Shown: positions 1 through 9,008, counted from the stretch's first letter. The stretch: DNA of 64,000 bases from Gordonia sp. ABSL11-1 (GCF_030315685.1 NZ_JASXSI010000004.1:248001-312000), one strand, 5' to 3'. Notes: a model not told the origin generated them from the sequence alone. A program made the numbers and translations.

Positions 1-182
1 GTCTGCTCACGATCGTCGATGTCGATGCGACCGGTGTTCTTGACGTTGAGCTGGGTCAACGCGACCGAGGTGTCCACAGACCGGTATTCGCGACCGGAGT
101 CGCGCATCACGCTCCAGCCCCACAGGGCGAGCACGATGAGCGCCACGATGGCGAGGTTGCGGAAGACTGACTTACGGTTCAT
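1..182 (-). CDS. ftsH: ATP-dependent zinc metalloprotease FtsH, N-terminal fragment
   Basis: Only the first 60 codons lie in the window; the gene continues past the left edge. The ATG is at 182. The peptide begins MNRKSVFRN, then a hydrophobic membrane segment (about residues 9-23, IVALIVLALWGW), then SVDTSVALTQL, which matches the start of actinobacterial FtsH where a single N-terminal helix precedes the periplasmic domain. FtsH is a membrane-anchored AAA+ protease that degrades membrane and short-lived proteins. The AAA and HEXXH parts are not visible, so the call rests on the N-terminus and on its place beside hpt-tilS, the mycobacterial gene order. Confidence 0.75.
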   Translation of the reverse strand, partial: MNRKSVFRNLAIVALIVLALWGWSVMRDSGREYRSVDTSVALTQLNVKNTGRIDIDDREQ

Positions 183-384
183 GCCTGTTGGTGGTGGTCG
201 GGCTCGTCGTCGAGAGCTGCCGCGCCGTTCCCACTGTCCTTCCCGGTCGACGTCGTGGACCGGTCGCACCCGTCGATGTGCGACTGTCCGTATTTCTAGA
301 GGCTACCGGTCAACGAACATCCGGGGAAAACCGTTCCGGGCACTGCTCCGACATCGACTCGCCACCACTCGGCGCTGGTAGACG

Positions 385-963
385 TCAGTTCTGGTAGACC
401 GAGGGCCGCAGCCGACCGATGAACGGGAGGTCCCGGTAGCGCTCGGCGTAATCGAGGCCGTAGCCGACGACGAACTCGTTCGGGATGTCGAACCCGACGT
501 CGGCGACGTCGACCGGGGACCGGACCGCCTCCGGTTTGCGCAGCAGCGTGCACACCTCGAGCGAGCGGGGTGACCGCGTGGCGAGATTCTTCATCAGCCA
601 CGACAGCGTCAGACCCGAGTCGATGATGTCCTCGACGATCAGGACATCGCGACCGGTGATGTCGCGGTCGAGGTCCTTGAGGATGCGCACGACGCCCGAC
701 GACGACGTCGACGACCCGTAACTGGAGACGGCCATGAACTCCATCTGCGACGGGATCCGAAGTGCACGAGCGAAATCGGTCATGAACATGACCGCGCCCT
801 TGAGGACGCCGATCAGCACGAGGTCCTCACTGATACCGGCGTAGCGCGCGGCCACCGAGTCGGCGAGTTCCTGCGTTCGTTCTCTGATCTGGTCCTCGGT
901 GATGAGAACGGCTTCGATGTCGTCGCCGTACGCGCCGGTGCCATGGGGACTGGTGGACTCCAC
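385..963 (-). CDS. hpt: hypoxanthine phosphoribosyltransferase
   Basis: Purine salvage enzyme that converts hypoxanthine or guanine plus PRPP to IMP or GMP in the cytoplasm. The 192-residue product has the type I phosphoribosyltransferase PRPP loop [14 protein letters not shown] (about residues 108-121), the [10 protein letters not shown] loop and the C-terminal [13 protein letters not shown] motif. The start is GTG at 963, with no strong ribosome site visible. It lies upstream of ftsH on the same strand and close to tilS, as in M. tuberculosis (Rv3624c-Rv3625c), although two secreted-protein genes on the other strand now separate it from tilS. The 200 bp between hpt and ftsH show no gene. 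Confidence 0.95.
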   Translation of the reverse strand: MESTSPHGTGAYGDDIEAVLITEDQIRERTQELADSVAARYAGISEDLVLIGVLKGAVMFMTDFARALRIPSQMEFMAVSSYGSSTSSSGVVRILKDLDRDITGRDVLIVEDIIDSGLTLSWLMKNLATRSPRSLEVCTLLRKPEAVRSPVDVADVGFDIPNEFVVGYGLDYAERYRDLPFIGRLRPSVYQN

Positions 964-1027
964 GGCTCTAGCTTGTCATGCCCACCGGGTCGGCGGGTTA
1001 CAGCATGCGTTGTAGAGCGTTCGAAGG

Positions 1028-1056
1028 ACTTCTGAGAAGTGACTTGTGGAACAAGT
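1028..1056. promoter_or_regulatory. tandem palindromes upstream of first secreted paralogue
   Basis: Two perfect palindromes sit one base apart: ACTTCT-G-AGAAGT (1028-1040) and ACTTGT-GGA-ACAAGT (1042-1056). They are about 130 bp before the ATG of the secreted protein at 1183 and near the divergent hpt start. They look like binding sites for a dimeric regulator; the regulator is unknown. Confidence 0.35.
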
Positions 1057-1182
1057 GTCCAACACATCACAATGAGATCTCGAACTACAGCTTTCCGATC
1101 CTGCGAACGAGCGTCGGCCTCGCTCACCTCCCCTATTGCGACTCGCCCGCCCACCGAGTCAGCCCGTACGAAAGAACAACGA

Positions 1183-1899
1183 ATGTTCGCTGCAGCTCCG
1201 CGTCAGTTCACCCCCGCCAGACGATCACGCGGAGCCATCCGCACGCTCGCCGTCCTCTCGTTCGCCACCATCGCCGCAACAGCGGTCGCCGGAACGGCAC
1301 AGGCCGCACCCGCGACGCCCGCGCCCGTGAAGGTGCAGATCTCGTCGACGTCGTCGGACCTGAAGATCTCCGTCGCGAACGGGACCATCAGCACCAAGGG
1401 CGGCACGCTGTCCATCCGCAACACCGTGGGCAAAGAGCTCTATCGCATGCCGCTCGCATATCGGATGGAGTACCGGCAGTTCCCGATCGACGCGACGACC
1501 GTCGGCACGACCGCGACACTGACACCGTCGAAGAATCCCGCGCGGTCCGTCGCGGTCAGCCGGAACGAGGTCGACCCGTTGCGCGTCCAGGCGGCCAAGC
1601 AGGCCGATCCCGATGCGCCGAAGACCCGGAAGCAGCGCGACGACAGGGCGCTCTCGACATTCCAGCAGACGCTCGGCGTCGGCATGACCGTGTCGCAGCT
1701 CGTCGGCCTCATCGTCGGCGCGGTCGGCGGCGGCATCATCGGGTGCCTGCTCACGATCTTCGCCGCCTGCACGGGCGTCGTCGCGGGCGCCGGACTCGGC
1801 GGCGTGATCGGCTTGGTTCTCGGCGGGGGCGGCACCCTGATCTATGCCGCCGTCCAGTATTTCCAGACGATCAACTCGCCGTTCAAGGCGCCGGAGTGA
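1183..1899 (+). CDS. secreted protein with beta-rich domain and glycine-zipper C-terminus (paralogue 1)
   Basis: No function recognised. The 238-residue protein starts at ATG 1183, chosen because it gives a clean Sec signal peptide (arginine-rich n-region, LAVLSFATIAATAVAG core, cleavage after GTAQA). The mature part has a Ser/Thr-rich segment of about 80 residues (DLKISVANGTIS, YRMPLAYRMEYRQFPID), a charged linker (KTRKQRDDRAL) and a hydrophobic glycine-rich stretch with GxxxG spacing (about residues 165-215) containing two cysteines, ending TINSPFKAPE. The closest relative seen is the next gene on the same strand; aligned motifs such as YR.EY.QFPID and NSPFK.P are shared. The hydrophobic zipper suggests membrane insertion or oligomerisation, but this is inference. 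Confidence 0.7.
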   Translation: MFAAAPRQFTPARRSRGAIRTLAVLSFATIAATAVAGTAQAAPATPAPVKVQISSTSSDLKISVANGTISTKGGTLSIRNTVGKELYRMPLAYRMEYRQFPIDATTVGTTATLTPSKNPARSVAVSRNEVDPLRVQAAKQADPDAPKTRKQRDDRALSTFQQTLGVGMTVSQLVGLIVGAVGGGIIGCLLTIFAACTGVVAGAGLGGVIGLVLGGGGTLIYAAVQYFQTINSPFKAPE

Positions 1900-2107
1900 G
1901 CTTCCCGAGGCCGGCGGCTCGGGTGTCACTGTAACGAAGTCGGTCACTTGTACGACATCTAGCCCGGAGCCGGTGTGTCGGGCATCACACTCCGATTACG
2001 AATGGCACCATCGATTCACACGCGGCACATTTCCACCCATAACTGAAGACGAATTTGTGAAGGTGATCATGTCCGCGGACAATTCTCGGTTGGAGGGGAA
2101 CCGATTG

Positions 2108-2124
2108 TTTGTTCTGCGAACAAA
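2108..2124. promoter_or_regulatory. palindrome upstream of second secreted paralogue
   Basis: Perfect inverted repeat TTTGTTC-TGC-GAACAAA, 73 bp before the ATG at 2197. The arm orientation (GTTC..GAAC) is opposite to the mycobacterial LexA box, so it is not an SOS box. The rest of the 297 bp between the two paralogues shows no gene. Confidence 0.35.
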
Positions 2125-2196
2125 AGCACTGCTCAGCCCATGTACGCAGGCTCAGGCTCAGCCAGACGAGCCGACAACAACCCGAAAGACTCCCCT

Positions 2197-2910
2197 ATGT
2201 CCCACGACCGGCGCTTCGTCGCCACTCGGCCCCATTCCCGGCTCCGACTCCGCATCCTGACCGTCATCGCCCTTGCCACAGCAGGGATTACGGCGTTCTC
2301 CGGTGTCGCGCAGGCAGCCCCGAAACAGGACGCACCGACCACCTACGACGTATCGAGTACCGCATCGTCGATGACTATCACCGTCCACAATGGGACGATT
2401 AGCGCGGCTAACGACACTCTCTCGATCCGAAACGCAACAGGCGTGGAGAAGTTCCGGATGCCCTTGTCTTACCGCAAGGAGTATCTGCAGTTCCCAATAG
2501 ATGCTAGAACGGCAGGCAATTCCGCAACGCTAATTCCTTCTCGAAACGTCGCCAGGTCGACTCCAATCAATCCCGTAGAAGTTGATCAACTCCGATCGCT
2601 TGCGGCCAGCCAGGCAGATGCCCCGACGACCAAGCGCGAGCGTGATGATCAAGCTCTTGCCCGCTTCAATCAGGAATTGAGTGCGGGTATGTCAATCTCC
2701 TCGATCGTCGGCACCGTGCTCGGAGCCATCGTCGGCGGTGTGATTGGGTGCGCCGGCGGAATTGTCGTCGGCTGCCTGCCCTTTATTCCGCTGGGTGCAT
2801 CGCTCGGCGGAATCGTCGGTCTCGCACTGGGCGGTGGCGGTTCTGTGATCGTCGCAGCAGTGAACTACTTCAACACCATCAATTCGCCGTTCAAACCGCC
2901 TCGACGGTGA
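2197..2910 (+). CDS. secreted protein with beta-rich domain and glycine-zipper C-terminus (paralogue 2)
   Basis: Tandem paralogue of the gene at 1183, 237 residues from ATG 2197 with GAAAG upstream. The signal peptide ends near FSGVAQA. The order is the same: beta-rich domain (MTITVHNGTIS, MPLSYRKEYLQFPID), charged linker (TTKRERDDQALARF), glycine-zipper region with a CAGG...GCLP cysteine pair, and the end TINSPFKPPRR. Codon use is clearly less GC-biased than in paralogue 1 and the neighbours (many A/T third positions, for example AATTCC, CTAATT, TCTCGA codons around 2515-2580), so the pair probably did not arise by recent local duplication; one copy may be imported. It is convergent with tilS. 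Function unknown. Confidence 0.7.
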   Translation: MSHDRRFVATRPHSRLRLRILTVIALATAGITAFSGVAQAAPKQDAPTTYDVSSTASSMTITVHNGTISAANDTLSIRNATGVEKFRMPLSYRKEYLQFPIDARTAGNSATLIPSRNVARSTPINPVEVDQLRSLAASQADAPTTKRERDDQALARFNQELSAGMSISSIVGTVLGAIVGGVIGCAGGIVVGCLPFIPLGASLGGIVGLALGGGGSVIVAAVNYFNTINSPFKPPRR

Positions 2911-2926
2911 TCTAACGTTCCAACCC

Positions 2927-2966
2927 CTGGCGGTCCGCCTCATCGCTCGACGAGGCGGACCGCCAG
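2927..2966. terminator. bidirectional terminator-like hairpin
   Basis: Perfect 15-bp stem (arms 2927-2941 and 2952-2966, left arm CTGGCGGTCCGCCTC) with a 10-base loop. It lies 17 bp after the secreted-protein stop and spans the tilS stop codon, so the right arm is also the end of the tilS coding sequence. It can serve both convergent genes. There is no long T tract. Confidence 0.6.
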
Positions 2967-3887
2967 TCGTTCTCCGGACCGCTCGACCACCCGTCGCGCC
3001 GACGGATCGCCACCGATCGCAACCTGACCCCGGGCACGGACATCCGTGACGAGATCGTCGACGGCGCTGATGACCCGATGTGTGGGTTCGGTGGCACCTA
3101 TCTCCAGGAGCCAGCGTCGCACCACCCGCGTACGCACGGCCGCCGGCAGTCCAGACAGCGTCCGCGTGTCGAGTTCCTCCCCACCGGCGAGTTCGTAGGC
3201 CTCGGCAGCGTAGTCGTCGAGCGCGTCGTTGTCGGCGCGCAGCGCCGATGCCGTGCGTCCCAACGCTTCGACCACGCCACCACGGAGCACGTCGTCGAGC
3301 AACGGCAGCACCTCGGCGCGGACGCGGACGCGGGTGAAGCGCGGATCACGGTTGTGCGGGTCGTGATGCGGCCGGAGGCCCAGCTCCGCACACGCCGACA
3401 CTGTCTGCGATCGTCGGATCCCGAGCAACGGCCGCCCCCAGGGCGCATTCCACTCACGCATCCCCGCAAGAGATCTCGCCCCCGAGCCGCGGGCCAAACC
3501 GAGGAGGACGGTTTCCGCCTGGTCGTCGGCGGTGTGCGCCAGCAGGACCGGCCGACCGGCCCGGGCATCGTCGAGGGCGCGATATCGGGCGTCGCGCGCC
3601 GCCGCCTCGAGCCCCCCGACACTGCCGACCTCCACGGTCAGCACCTCGGCGTCCGCCCCCAGACGTCGGGCGGTGGCAGCGGCCCCCGCAGCCACCGGGC
3701 CGGACGTCGCCTGCAGGCCGTGATCGACGACCAGTGCCCGGACGTCGAGACCCGAGCGCACCGTGGCGGCCAGAAGCGCGAGCGAATCGGGCCCACCCGA
3801 CAGTCCGACGCACACACCGTCGGCGGCCGCCGGGACCGCGGTGGCGAAACGCGTGACGGCCCGGGTTACAGCACCCGCTGCATCCAT
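2940..3887 (-). CDS. tilS: tRNA(Ile)-lysidine synthase
   Basis: TilS uses ATP to attach lysine to C34 of tRNA-Ile(CAU), changing its codon from AUG to AUA. The start is ATG 3887, giving MDAAGAVTRAVTRF and 315 residues; longer versions only read through the preceding gene. The N-type ATP pyrophosphatase P-loop SGGPDSLALLAA is at about residues 28-39 and the family motif VDHGLQ follows; HTADDQAET and RPLLGIRR are also present. The start overlaps the end of the zincin gene by 22 bp, so the two are translationally coupled. Order matches M. tuberculosis Rv3625c-Rv3627c. Confidence 0.93.
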   Translation of the reverse strand: MDAAGAVTRAVTRFATAVPAAADGVCVGLSGGPDSLALLAATVRSGLDVRALVVDHGLQATSGPVAAGAAATARRLGADAEVLTVEVGSVGGLEAAARDARYRALDDARAGRPVLLAHTADDQAETVLLGLARGSGARSLAGMREWNAPWGRPLLGIRRSQTVSACAELGLRPHHDPHNRDPRFTRVRVRAEVLPLLDDVLRGGVVEALGRTASALRADNDALDDYAAEAYELAGGEELDTRTLSGLPAAVRTRVVRRWLLEIGATEPTHRVISAVDDLVTDVRARGQVAIGGDPSARRVVERSGERLAVRLVER

Positions 3888-5122
3888 GCTCGGGGCTCGT
3901 CGATCTCGTTCGGGCGCGGCATCGTCTCGGGCGAGGTCCAGATGGTGTTGAACGCCGACATTCCAACTGCACCGACGACCTCGTCGACGAACGCCTTGCC
4001 GCGAATGTATTGCGCCAGTTTGGCATCCATACCGATGAGCGCGCGGATGATGCGCTGCACCGGATTGCGAGGGGCGGTGCGGCGCTTGTCGAAGGCCTGC
4101 CGGATCGACGCGACCGTCGGAACATGCACCGGGCCGACGGCATCCATCACGTGATCGGCATGCCCCTCGAGGAGCGTGCCGAGCATCATCATGCGGTTGA
4201 ACGCCTCGTACTGCTCGGGCGTCTGCAACAACTGCATCGCACCGAGGATGCCCTTCTCCCTCGGCTGCCCGTCGCCGCGCACCGTCGACGTGATGCGGGC
4301 CACGATCTCGCTCGTCGACTCTCCCGCATCGGAGGTCAGGATCTCCAGATTGTCGATCATGTACTGGCGCAGCCACGGATTGGCCGAGAACTGCACCCGG
4401 TGGGTGACCTCATGGAGACACACCCAGAGCCGGAAGTCGCTGGGCACCACGCGAAGTGAACGTTCCACCGAGATGATGTTCGGGACGACCACCATGAGCA
4501 CGCCAGGCTCCCCGGTGTCCGGATCGGGCGTGAACGGATCGTACTGCCCGAGGATGGCGCCGGAGAGGAACGCGAGCAGAGCACCCGCCTGCACTCCGCC
4601 GGCTTTCGCGGAGATCCCGGCGAGGCCGGACGGTGCCTGCTCGTCGCTCGCACCGCTCCCGGCGCCCACCTGACCGGGCCCGCTCGCTCCGCTCCCGGCG
4701 CCCACCTGACCGGGCCCACTCGCTCCGCTCCCGGCGCCCACCTGACCGGGCCCGCTCGCTGCGCTCCCGGCGCCCACCTGACCGGGCCCGCTCGCTCCGC
4801 TCCCGGCGCCCAGCATCGACTGCATCGACTGCGCCGCCGCACCCACCCACTCCTTGCGATCGAGCAGCCGTGTCGCCGGGACGCGCAGCCCGTCGGCGAG
4901 TCCGGTCACCTCTCGGACCGGCCCCTCGGCACGGGTGGCGGCATCGGCGAGTTCGGTGCGTGCGACGTCGAGTGTGTAGGCGGTCGTCGTCGGGCCCGGG
5001 CGCGACAGCCGACGGCCGGTCGCGGCAGCCAGCGACCAGTCGATCTTGGCAACGATCGACTCGACGTCACCGCCGGCGACGTCGCTCGTCTGGTCGGTTC
5101 GGCTCAGATCGTTGCTGGTCAT
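3866..5122 (-). CDS. zinc-dependent metalloprotease (DUF2342/zincin-like, Rv3626c type)
   Basis: Conserved actinobacterial zincin-like protein of unknown substrate, 418 residues. The start is ATG 5122, in an ATGA overlap with the dacB stop. The HEXXH zinc site is visible in VCLHEVTHRVQFSANPW, and LLEGHADHVMDAVG supplies the likely further ligands. N-terminal to this, residues of about 104-159 are a Gly/Ala/Ser/Pro-rich insert made of repeated GAGSGASGPGQV units that has no place in the fold. It is operonic with dacB upstream and tilS downstream, the same arrangement as in M. tuberculosis. Confidence 0.85.
   Translation of the reverse strand: MTSNDLSRTDQTSDVAGGDVESIVAKIDWSLAAATGRRLSRPGPTTTAYTLDVARTELADAATRAEGPVREVTGLADGLRVPATRLLDRKEWVGAAAQSMQSMLGAGSGASGPGQVGAGSAASGPGQVGAGSGASGPGQVGAGSGASGPGQVGAGSGASDEQAPSGLAGISAKAGGVQAGALLAFLSGAILGQYDPFTPDPDTGEPGVLMVVVPNIISVERSLRVVPSDFRLWVCLHEVTHRVQFSANPWLRQYMIDNLEILTSDAGESTSEIVARITSTVRGDGQPREKGILGAMQLLQTPEQYEAFNRMMMLGTLLEGHADHVMDAVGPVHVPTVASIRQAFDKRRTAPRNPVQRIIRALIGMDAKLAQYIRGKAFVDEVVGAVGMSAFNTIWTSPETMPRPNEIDEPRAWMQRVL
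4645..4811 (-). repeat. 36-bp tandem repeat inside the zincin gene
   Basis: About 4.6 copies of a 36-bp unit (unit boundaries near 4681, 4717 and 4753) that differ by single bases. The unit is a multiple of three and encodes the 12-residue motif GAGSGASGPGQV, so copy-number change keeps the frame. A minisatellite within a coding region. Confidence 0.9.
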
Positions 5123-6498
5123 CGGCACCCGCATTCCCTCAGATCGCCGGCCACGTCGTCGAGGGCGGGCCGGGCGTCGGCCGGTGACGTGCCTCCCGAC
5201 ATCAACGCGAAGGAGAGCACCCGGCCATCGATGGTCTGGACTATCCCGGTCAACGAACTCACGCCGGTCAGGGTTCCCGTCTTGGCGCGTACCCACCCGG
5301 CACCCGGATTGGTGGTCGGATCGAACCGGTCTGCGAGGGTTCCGGTGCCCCCGGCCACCGGCAGGCCGTCCAGCATCGACCGCATCAGAGGCTGCGACGG
5401 ACCGCTCGCGGCGGCCATCAGCTTGTCCAGCACTGCCGCCGGCACACGGTTCGCATACGAGAGGCCGGAGGCGTCACTCAGCGTGACCGCGGTCATGTCG
5501 AATCCGTGCTCGGCGAGCGCACCCTCGACCGCGGAGACCCCGCCGGCGATGCTGGCCGGTCCGCCGCGCGCCACCGACAACTCGATGGACAGCGTCTCGG
5601 CGAGCACGTTGTCGCTGTAACGCATCATGTCGTTCACCCGCGTCACGAGCGGCGCCGACGTCACCTTCGCCACCACCTGACCACCGGCAGACGCGGTCGC
5701 CTCGGTTACCCTGCCCGGCCCCGACACACCGAGTGCGCCCGCGAGAGCGGTGCCGGCGCTGATGGCCGGGTCCTCGACCCGCGGCGAGTACTCGTCGAGC
5801 GGTTCGATCCGTCCACCATCGGCGATCAACGACTCGATGGGAGTGATGTCGCCACCGGCGATGTCGCGTCGATCCCAGGTGCGTTCCATCGTCGGTCCGG
5901 TGTAGGCGCTGGTGTCGACGGCCACCGAGCTCACCGGGATGCCCGCCTTGCGGATCTGCGCAGCGAGGTCGGCGATGCGTGGTGCGTCGGTGTAGAAGGT
6001 GTCGGCGCCTCGGGGTTGCGCAGACAGTGTCGGATCGCCGGCGCCCTTCAGGATGATCTGGCCGTTCGGGCCGGCGACGACGGTCGTCGTCAGGCGCTGA
6101 TCGTGCGGCAAGGCCAGCAGGGCCGCCGACGCGGTGAGGATCTTGGCGTTGGACGCCGGCACCCGCGGTTCGGCAGGCGAGTCCGTCCACAGCGTCGCAC
6201 CCGTCAGCGCATCACTGATCTGGCCGGTGAACTGCCCGAGCGCCGGATTGCGGGCCGACGTGGCGATCGCTCGCGAGAGGCCGGTCGCGGTCGGCTCGGG
6301 CGCATTCGCGGAAACGGCCTTGATCTGTGGATTCACCGAGATGGCGGCCGGTTGCGGCGGAATCCCCGGCGGCAGTTCGTCGGACTTGTCGAGATGAAGC
6401 GCGACGGCGACGGAACCAGCGGCGATCAGCGCGAGGATCACCACCGAGATGACCGTCCACAACATCATGCGGCGAGTCGATCCGCGCCGTGCGCCCAC
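5119..6498 (-). CDS. dacB: D-alanyl-D-alanine carboxypeptidase/endopeptidase (PBP4 family)
   Basis: Peptidoglycan-processing serine hydrolase of the S13 family, 459 residues, secreted or membrane-anchored. The start is GTG 6498 with GGAGG just upstream. An N-terminal membrane segment (about residues 11-32, MMLWTVISVVILALIAAGSVAV) is followed by the three penicillin-binding motifs: SNAK (in VPASNAKILTA), SDN (in MRYSDNVLAE) and KTG (in WVRAKTGTLTGVSS). It is divergent from ppa and coupled to the zincin gene by a 4-bp overlap, as in M. tuberculosis Rv3627c. Confidence 0.93.
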   Translation of the reverse strand: MGARRGSTRRMMLWTVISVVILALIAAGSVAVALHLDKSDELPPGIPPQPAAISVNPQIKAVSANAPEPTATGLSRAIATSARNPALGQFTGQISDALTGATLWTDSPAEPRVPASNAKILTASAALLALPHDQRLTTTVVAGPNGQIILKGAGDPTLSAQPRGADTFYTDAPRIADLAAQIRKAGIPVSSVAVDTSAYTGPTMERTWDRRDIAGGDITPIESLIADGGRIEPLDEYSPRVEDPAISAGTALAGALGVSGPGRVTEATASAGGQVVAKVTSAPLVTRVNDMMRYSDNVLAETLSIELSVARGGPASIAGGVSAVEGALAEHGFDMTAVTLSDASGLSYANRVPAAVLDKLMAAASGPSQPLMRSMLDGLPVAGGTGTLADRFDPTTNPGAGWVRAKTGTLTGVSSLTGIVQTIDGRVLSFALMSGGTSPADARPALDDVAGDLRECGCR

Positions 6499-6644
6499 AG
6501 AACCTCCGGATGAGTGCGGTTCGGGGTCATGCCCCCTTCTCTTGGCACTCCACAGTATCGTTGAGGCGATCTGCGCAGGCGACCCGCGGTGACCCGTGGG
6601 CCGGCTGCCGTCACCACCCGTGAACAGACATGCCAGGAGGAACC

Positions 6645-7157
6645 GTGGAATTCGATGTGACCATCGAGATCCCCAAGGGCGGACGCAACAAGTACGAGGT
6701 CGATCATGAGACCGGGAAGGTCTACCTCGACCGGTACCTCTACACCTCGATGGGCTACCCGGCCGACTACGGCTACATCGACAACACCCTCGGTGAAGAC
6801 GGCGACCCGCTCGACGCGATGGTGCTGCTGCCCGAGTCGGTGTTCCCGGGTGTGATCGTGCGTTCGCGCATCGTCGGCATGTACACGATGACCGACGAGG
6901 CCGGCGGCGACGACAAGCTGCTGTGCGTGCCCGCCGGCGACGTCCGCTGGGATCACATCCAGGACATCACCGACGTGAGCGAGTTCGAACTCGGTCCGAT
7001 CGCGCACTTCTTCGAGCACTACAAGGACCTCGAGCCGGGCAAGGAAGTCGATCCGGGCGGCTGGGTCGGCAAGGATCAGGCCGAGAAGGTCGCGCAGGCC
7101 GCCATCGACCGCCTGAAGGAACACCCGGAAGAGACCAACGAGCCGAGCCGCGGCTAA
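6645..7157 (+). CDS. ppa: inorganic pyrophosphatase
   Basis: Hydrolyses pyrophosphate to phosphate, driving biosynthesis; cytoplasmic family I enzyme of 170 residues. The start is GTG 6645 because AGGAGG (6635-6640) immediately precedes it and the product then begins like actinobacterial Ppa ([12 protein letters not shown]). The signature [13 protein letters not shown] carries the metal-binding aspartates, and KYEVDHETG and HYKDLEPGK are present. It is transcribed divergently from dacB. The 140 bp downstream hold no gene. Confidence 0.96.
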   Translation: MEFDVTIEIPKGGRNKYEVDHETGKVYLDRYLYTSMGYPADYGYIDNTLGEDGDPLDAMVLLPESVFPGVIVRSRIVGMYTMTDEAGGDDKLLCVPAGDVRWDHIQDITDVSEFELGPIAHFFEHYKDLEPGKEVDPGGWVGKDQAEKVAQAAIDRLKEHPEETNEPSRG

Positions 7158-7298
7158 CCGTCGGCTAACCGGAGCTCGACTCCCTCAAGACCGCACCCGG
7201 CCTCCCGACGCCACCAGCACGGAGGCTGGGCGCGAAACAGGACACGCTCGGCGCGGTCGGGGTTGCGGTTGCCGTCGGCGCCGACGACGCGCCCTCCC

Positions 7299-9008
7299 CT
7301 ACGCCGACGAGGTCGTCGTCTCCTTCGCCTCACCGATGGGCCTGCCCTGCCGCAGCGGCAGTTCCTTCCAGGTGATGGTGCCGATGATCGCGAGAAGCGA
7401 CATGATCGACACCGCGAGGAAGACGCTGTCCATGGCGTCGGTGAATCCCTGTTTGATCGGGTGTGACAGTTCGGTCGGCAGCTTCTCGATCACCGAGGTG
7501 TCGCTCATGACGCTGTCCGACGACGAGGACGCGGCCGACGGGTTCTGCGACGCGGCGATGAGCGACTTCGCGAATCCGCTGACCTGGCCGTCGTCGCTCT
7601 GCGCAGCCTGCACAACCGCGGTCCGATACTGCGGTTGCTGTGCGGCCGAGGTCATCTCCTCTTTGATGTTCGGGCCCATCAGCGAGAACAGCAGAGAGAA
7701 GAACACTGCGACACCGAGCGTCGCACCGATCTGCCGGAAGAATGTGGCGGTGCCGGTGGAGAGACCCATGTCCTTGGGCGGCAGGATGTTCTGCATCGCC
7801 AAGGTGATCGGCTGCATCAGGTTGCCGAGCCCGAAGCCCAACAGCAACGCCATCGCCATGACGAGCCAGACCGGTGTACTCGTCGACACGAGGTGCAGCA
7901 GGAATGTGGCGACGGTGATCAGCACCGAGCCGATGATGGTGAAGACCTTGTAGCGTCCGGTGCGCGAGATCAGCTGGCCGGACACGATCGATCCCGACAT
8001 GAGGCCCAGCACCATCGGCAACATCTGCAGCCCGGCGACCATCGGGCTCGATCCGCGCAGCACCTGGAAGTACTGCGGCAGCATCGAGATACCGCCGAAC
8101 ATGACGGCACCGATGATCATCGAGATGACGATGCCCTGCGCGAACACGGGATTCCTGAAGACGCGCAACGGCATCAGCGCGTCGTCGCCCATCTTGTGCT
8201 CGATCCAGACGAACACGGCGAGACCGATGATGCCGATCGCGTAGCAGAGCAACGCCCACGACGAGGACCATCCCCAGATACGGCCCTGTTCCGCGACGAT
8301 CAGCAGCGGCGCGACGGTGACGGCCAACGCGGTGGCGCCCCAGTAGTCGGTGCGGCCGCCGACGCCCTTCTGCTGGTCATAGTTGAGACCCTTGGCGACG
8401 ACGCCCAGCGCGATGATGCCGATCGGCACGTTCACGAGGAACACCCAGCGCCAGCCGGACACCCACAGGATGGAGGCCTGCCCGGCGAACAGACCGCCCA
8501 GAACCGGGCCGAGGACACTCGACGTTCCGAACACGGCGAGGAAGTAGCCCTGGTACTTGGCGCGTTCCCGAGGCGGCACGATGTCGCCGATCGTGGTGAG
8601 CGCCAAGGTGAACAGGCCGCCCGCGCCGAGACCCTGGAATGCGCGGAACGCCGCGAGCTCGTACATCGACGTGGCGAGACTGCACAGCAGCGAGCCGACG
8701 ACGAAGATCGAGATCGCCAGCAGGAAGAACGGTTTCCGTCCGTACAGGTCGGAGAGCTTGCCGTACAGGGGCGTGACGATGGTCGAGGTCACGAGGTAGG
8801 CGGTGGTCACCCACGCCTGCATGTCATAGCCCTGCAGGTCGTCGGCGATGGTGCGGATCGCGGTCGACACGATGGTCTGATCGAGCGCAGCCAGGAACAT
8901 GCCCATCATGAGGCCGCCGAGGATCGTCAGGATCTGACGGTGGGTCAGTCCTGCCCCGGCCACGTCGTCGTGCGCCACCGGTCCGGCGGCGGCCGAGGAG
9001 TCTGTCAT
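7299..9008 (-). CDS. DHA2-family MFS drug exporter (EmrB/QacA type)
   Basis: Proton-driven multidrug efflux protein in the inner membrane, 569 residues with about 14 membrane helices. The start is ATG 9008 with GAAAGGA upstream. Typical motifs are LDQTIVSTAIRTIADDL in helix 1, motif A GKLSDLYGRKPFF, and motif C GPVLGGLF. A longer soluble loop around EEMTSAAQQPQYRTAVVQAA precedes the last helix. Its start overlaps the stop of the MarR gene by ATGA, so regulator and pump are co-transcribed and the pump is probably induced by the regulator's ligand. Substrate cannot be read from sequence. Confidence 0.88.
   Translation of the reverse strand: MTDSSAAAGPVAHDDVAGAGLTHRQILTILGGLMMGMFLAALDQTIVSTAIRTIADDLQGYDMQAWVTTAYLVTSTIVTPLYGKLSDLYGRKPFFLLAISIFVVGSLLCSLATSMYELAAFRAFQGLGAGGLFTLALTTIGDIVPPRERAKYQGYFLAVFGTSSVLGPVLGGLFAGQASILWVSGWRWVFLVNVPIGIIALGVVAKGLNYDQQKGVGGRTDYWGATALAVTVAPLLIVAEQGRIWGWSSSWALLCYAIGIIGLAVFVWIEHKMGDDALMPLRVFRNPVFAQGIVISMIIGAVMFGGISMLPQYFQVLRGSSPMVAGLQMLPMVLGLMSGSIVSGQLISRTGRYKVFTIIGSVLITVATFLLHLVSTSTPVWLVMAMALLLGFGLGNLMQPITLAMQNILPPKDMGLSTGTATFFRQIGATLGVAVFFSLLFSLMGPNIKEEMTSAAQQPQYRTAVVQAAQSDDGQVSGFAKSLIAASQNPSAASSSSDSVMSDTSVIEKLPTELSHPIKQGFTDAMDSVFLAVSIMSLLAIIGTITWKELPLRQGRPIGEAKETTTSSA

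Noticed and set aside
2108..2124. LexA/SOS box
   Set aside because: Arm order GTTC...GAAC is reversed relative to the mycobacterial box GAAC-N4-GTTC, and spacing is 3 rather than 4.
3888..4376. Longer N-terminus for TilS
   Set aside because: The upstream extension overlaps the zincin gene, is Arg/His-rich without a match, and the P-loop sits at the expected distance from ATG 3887.
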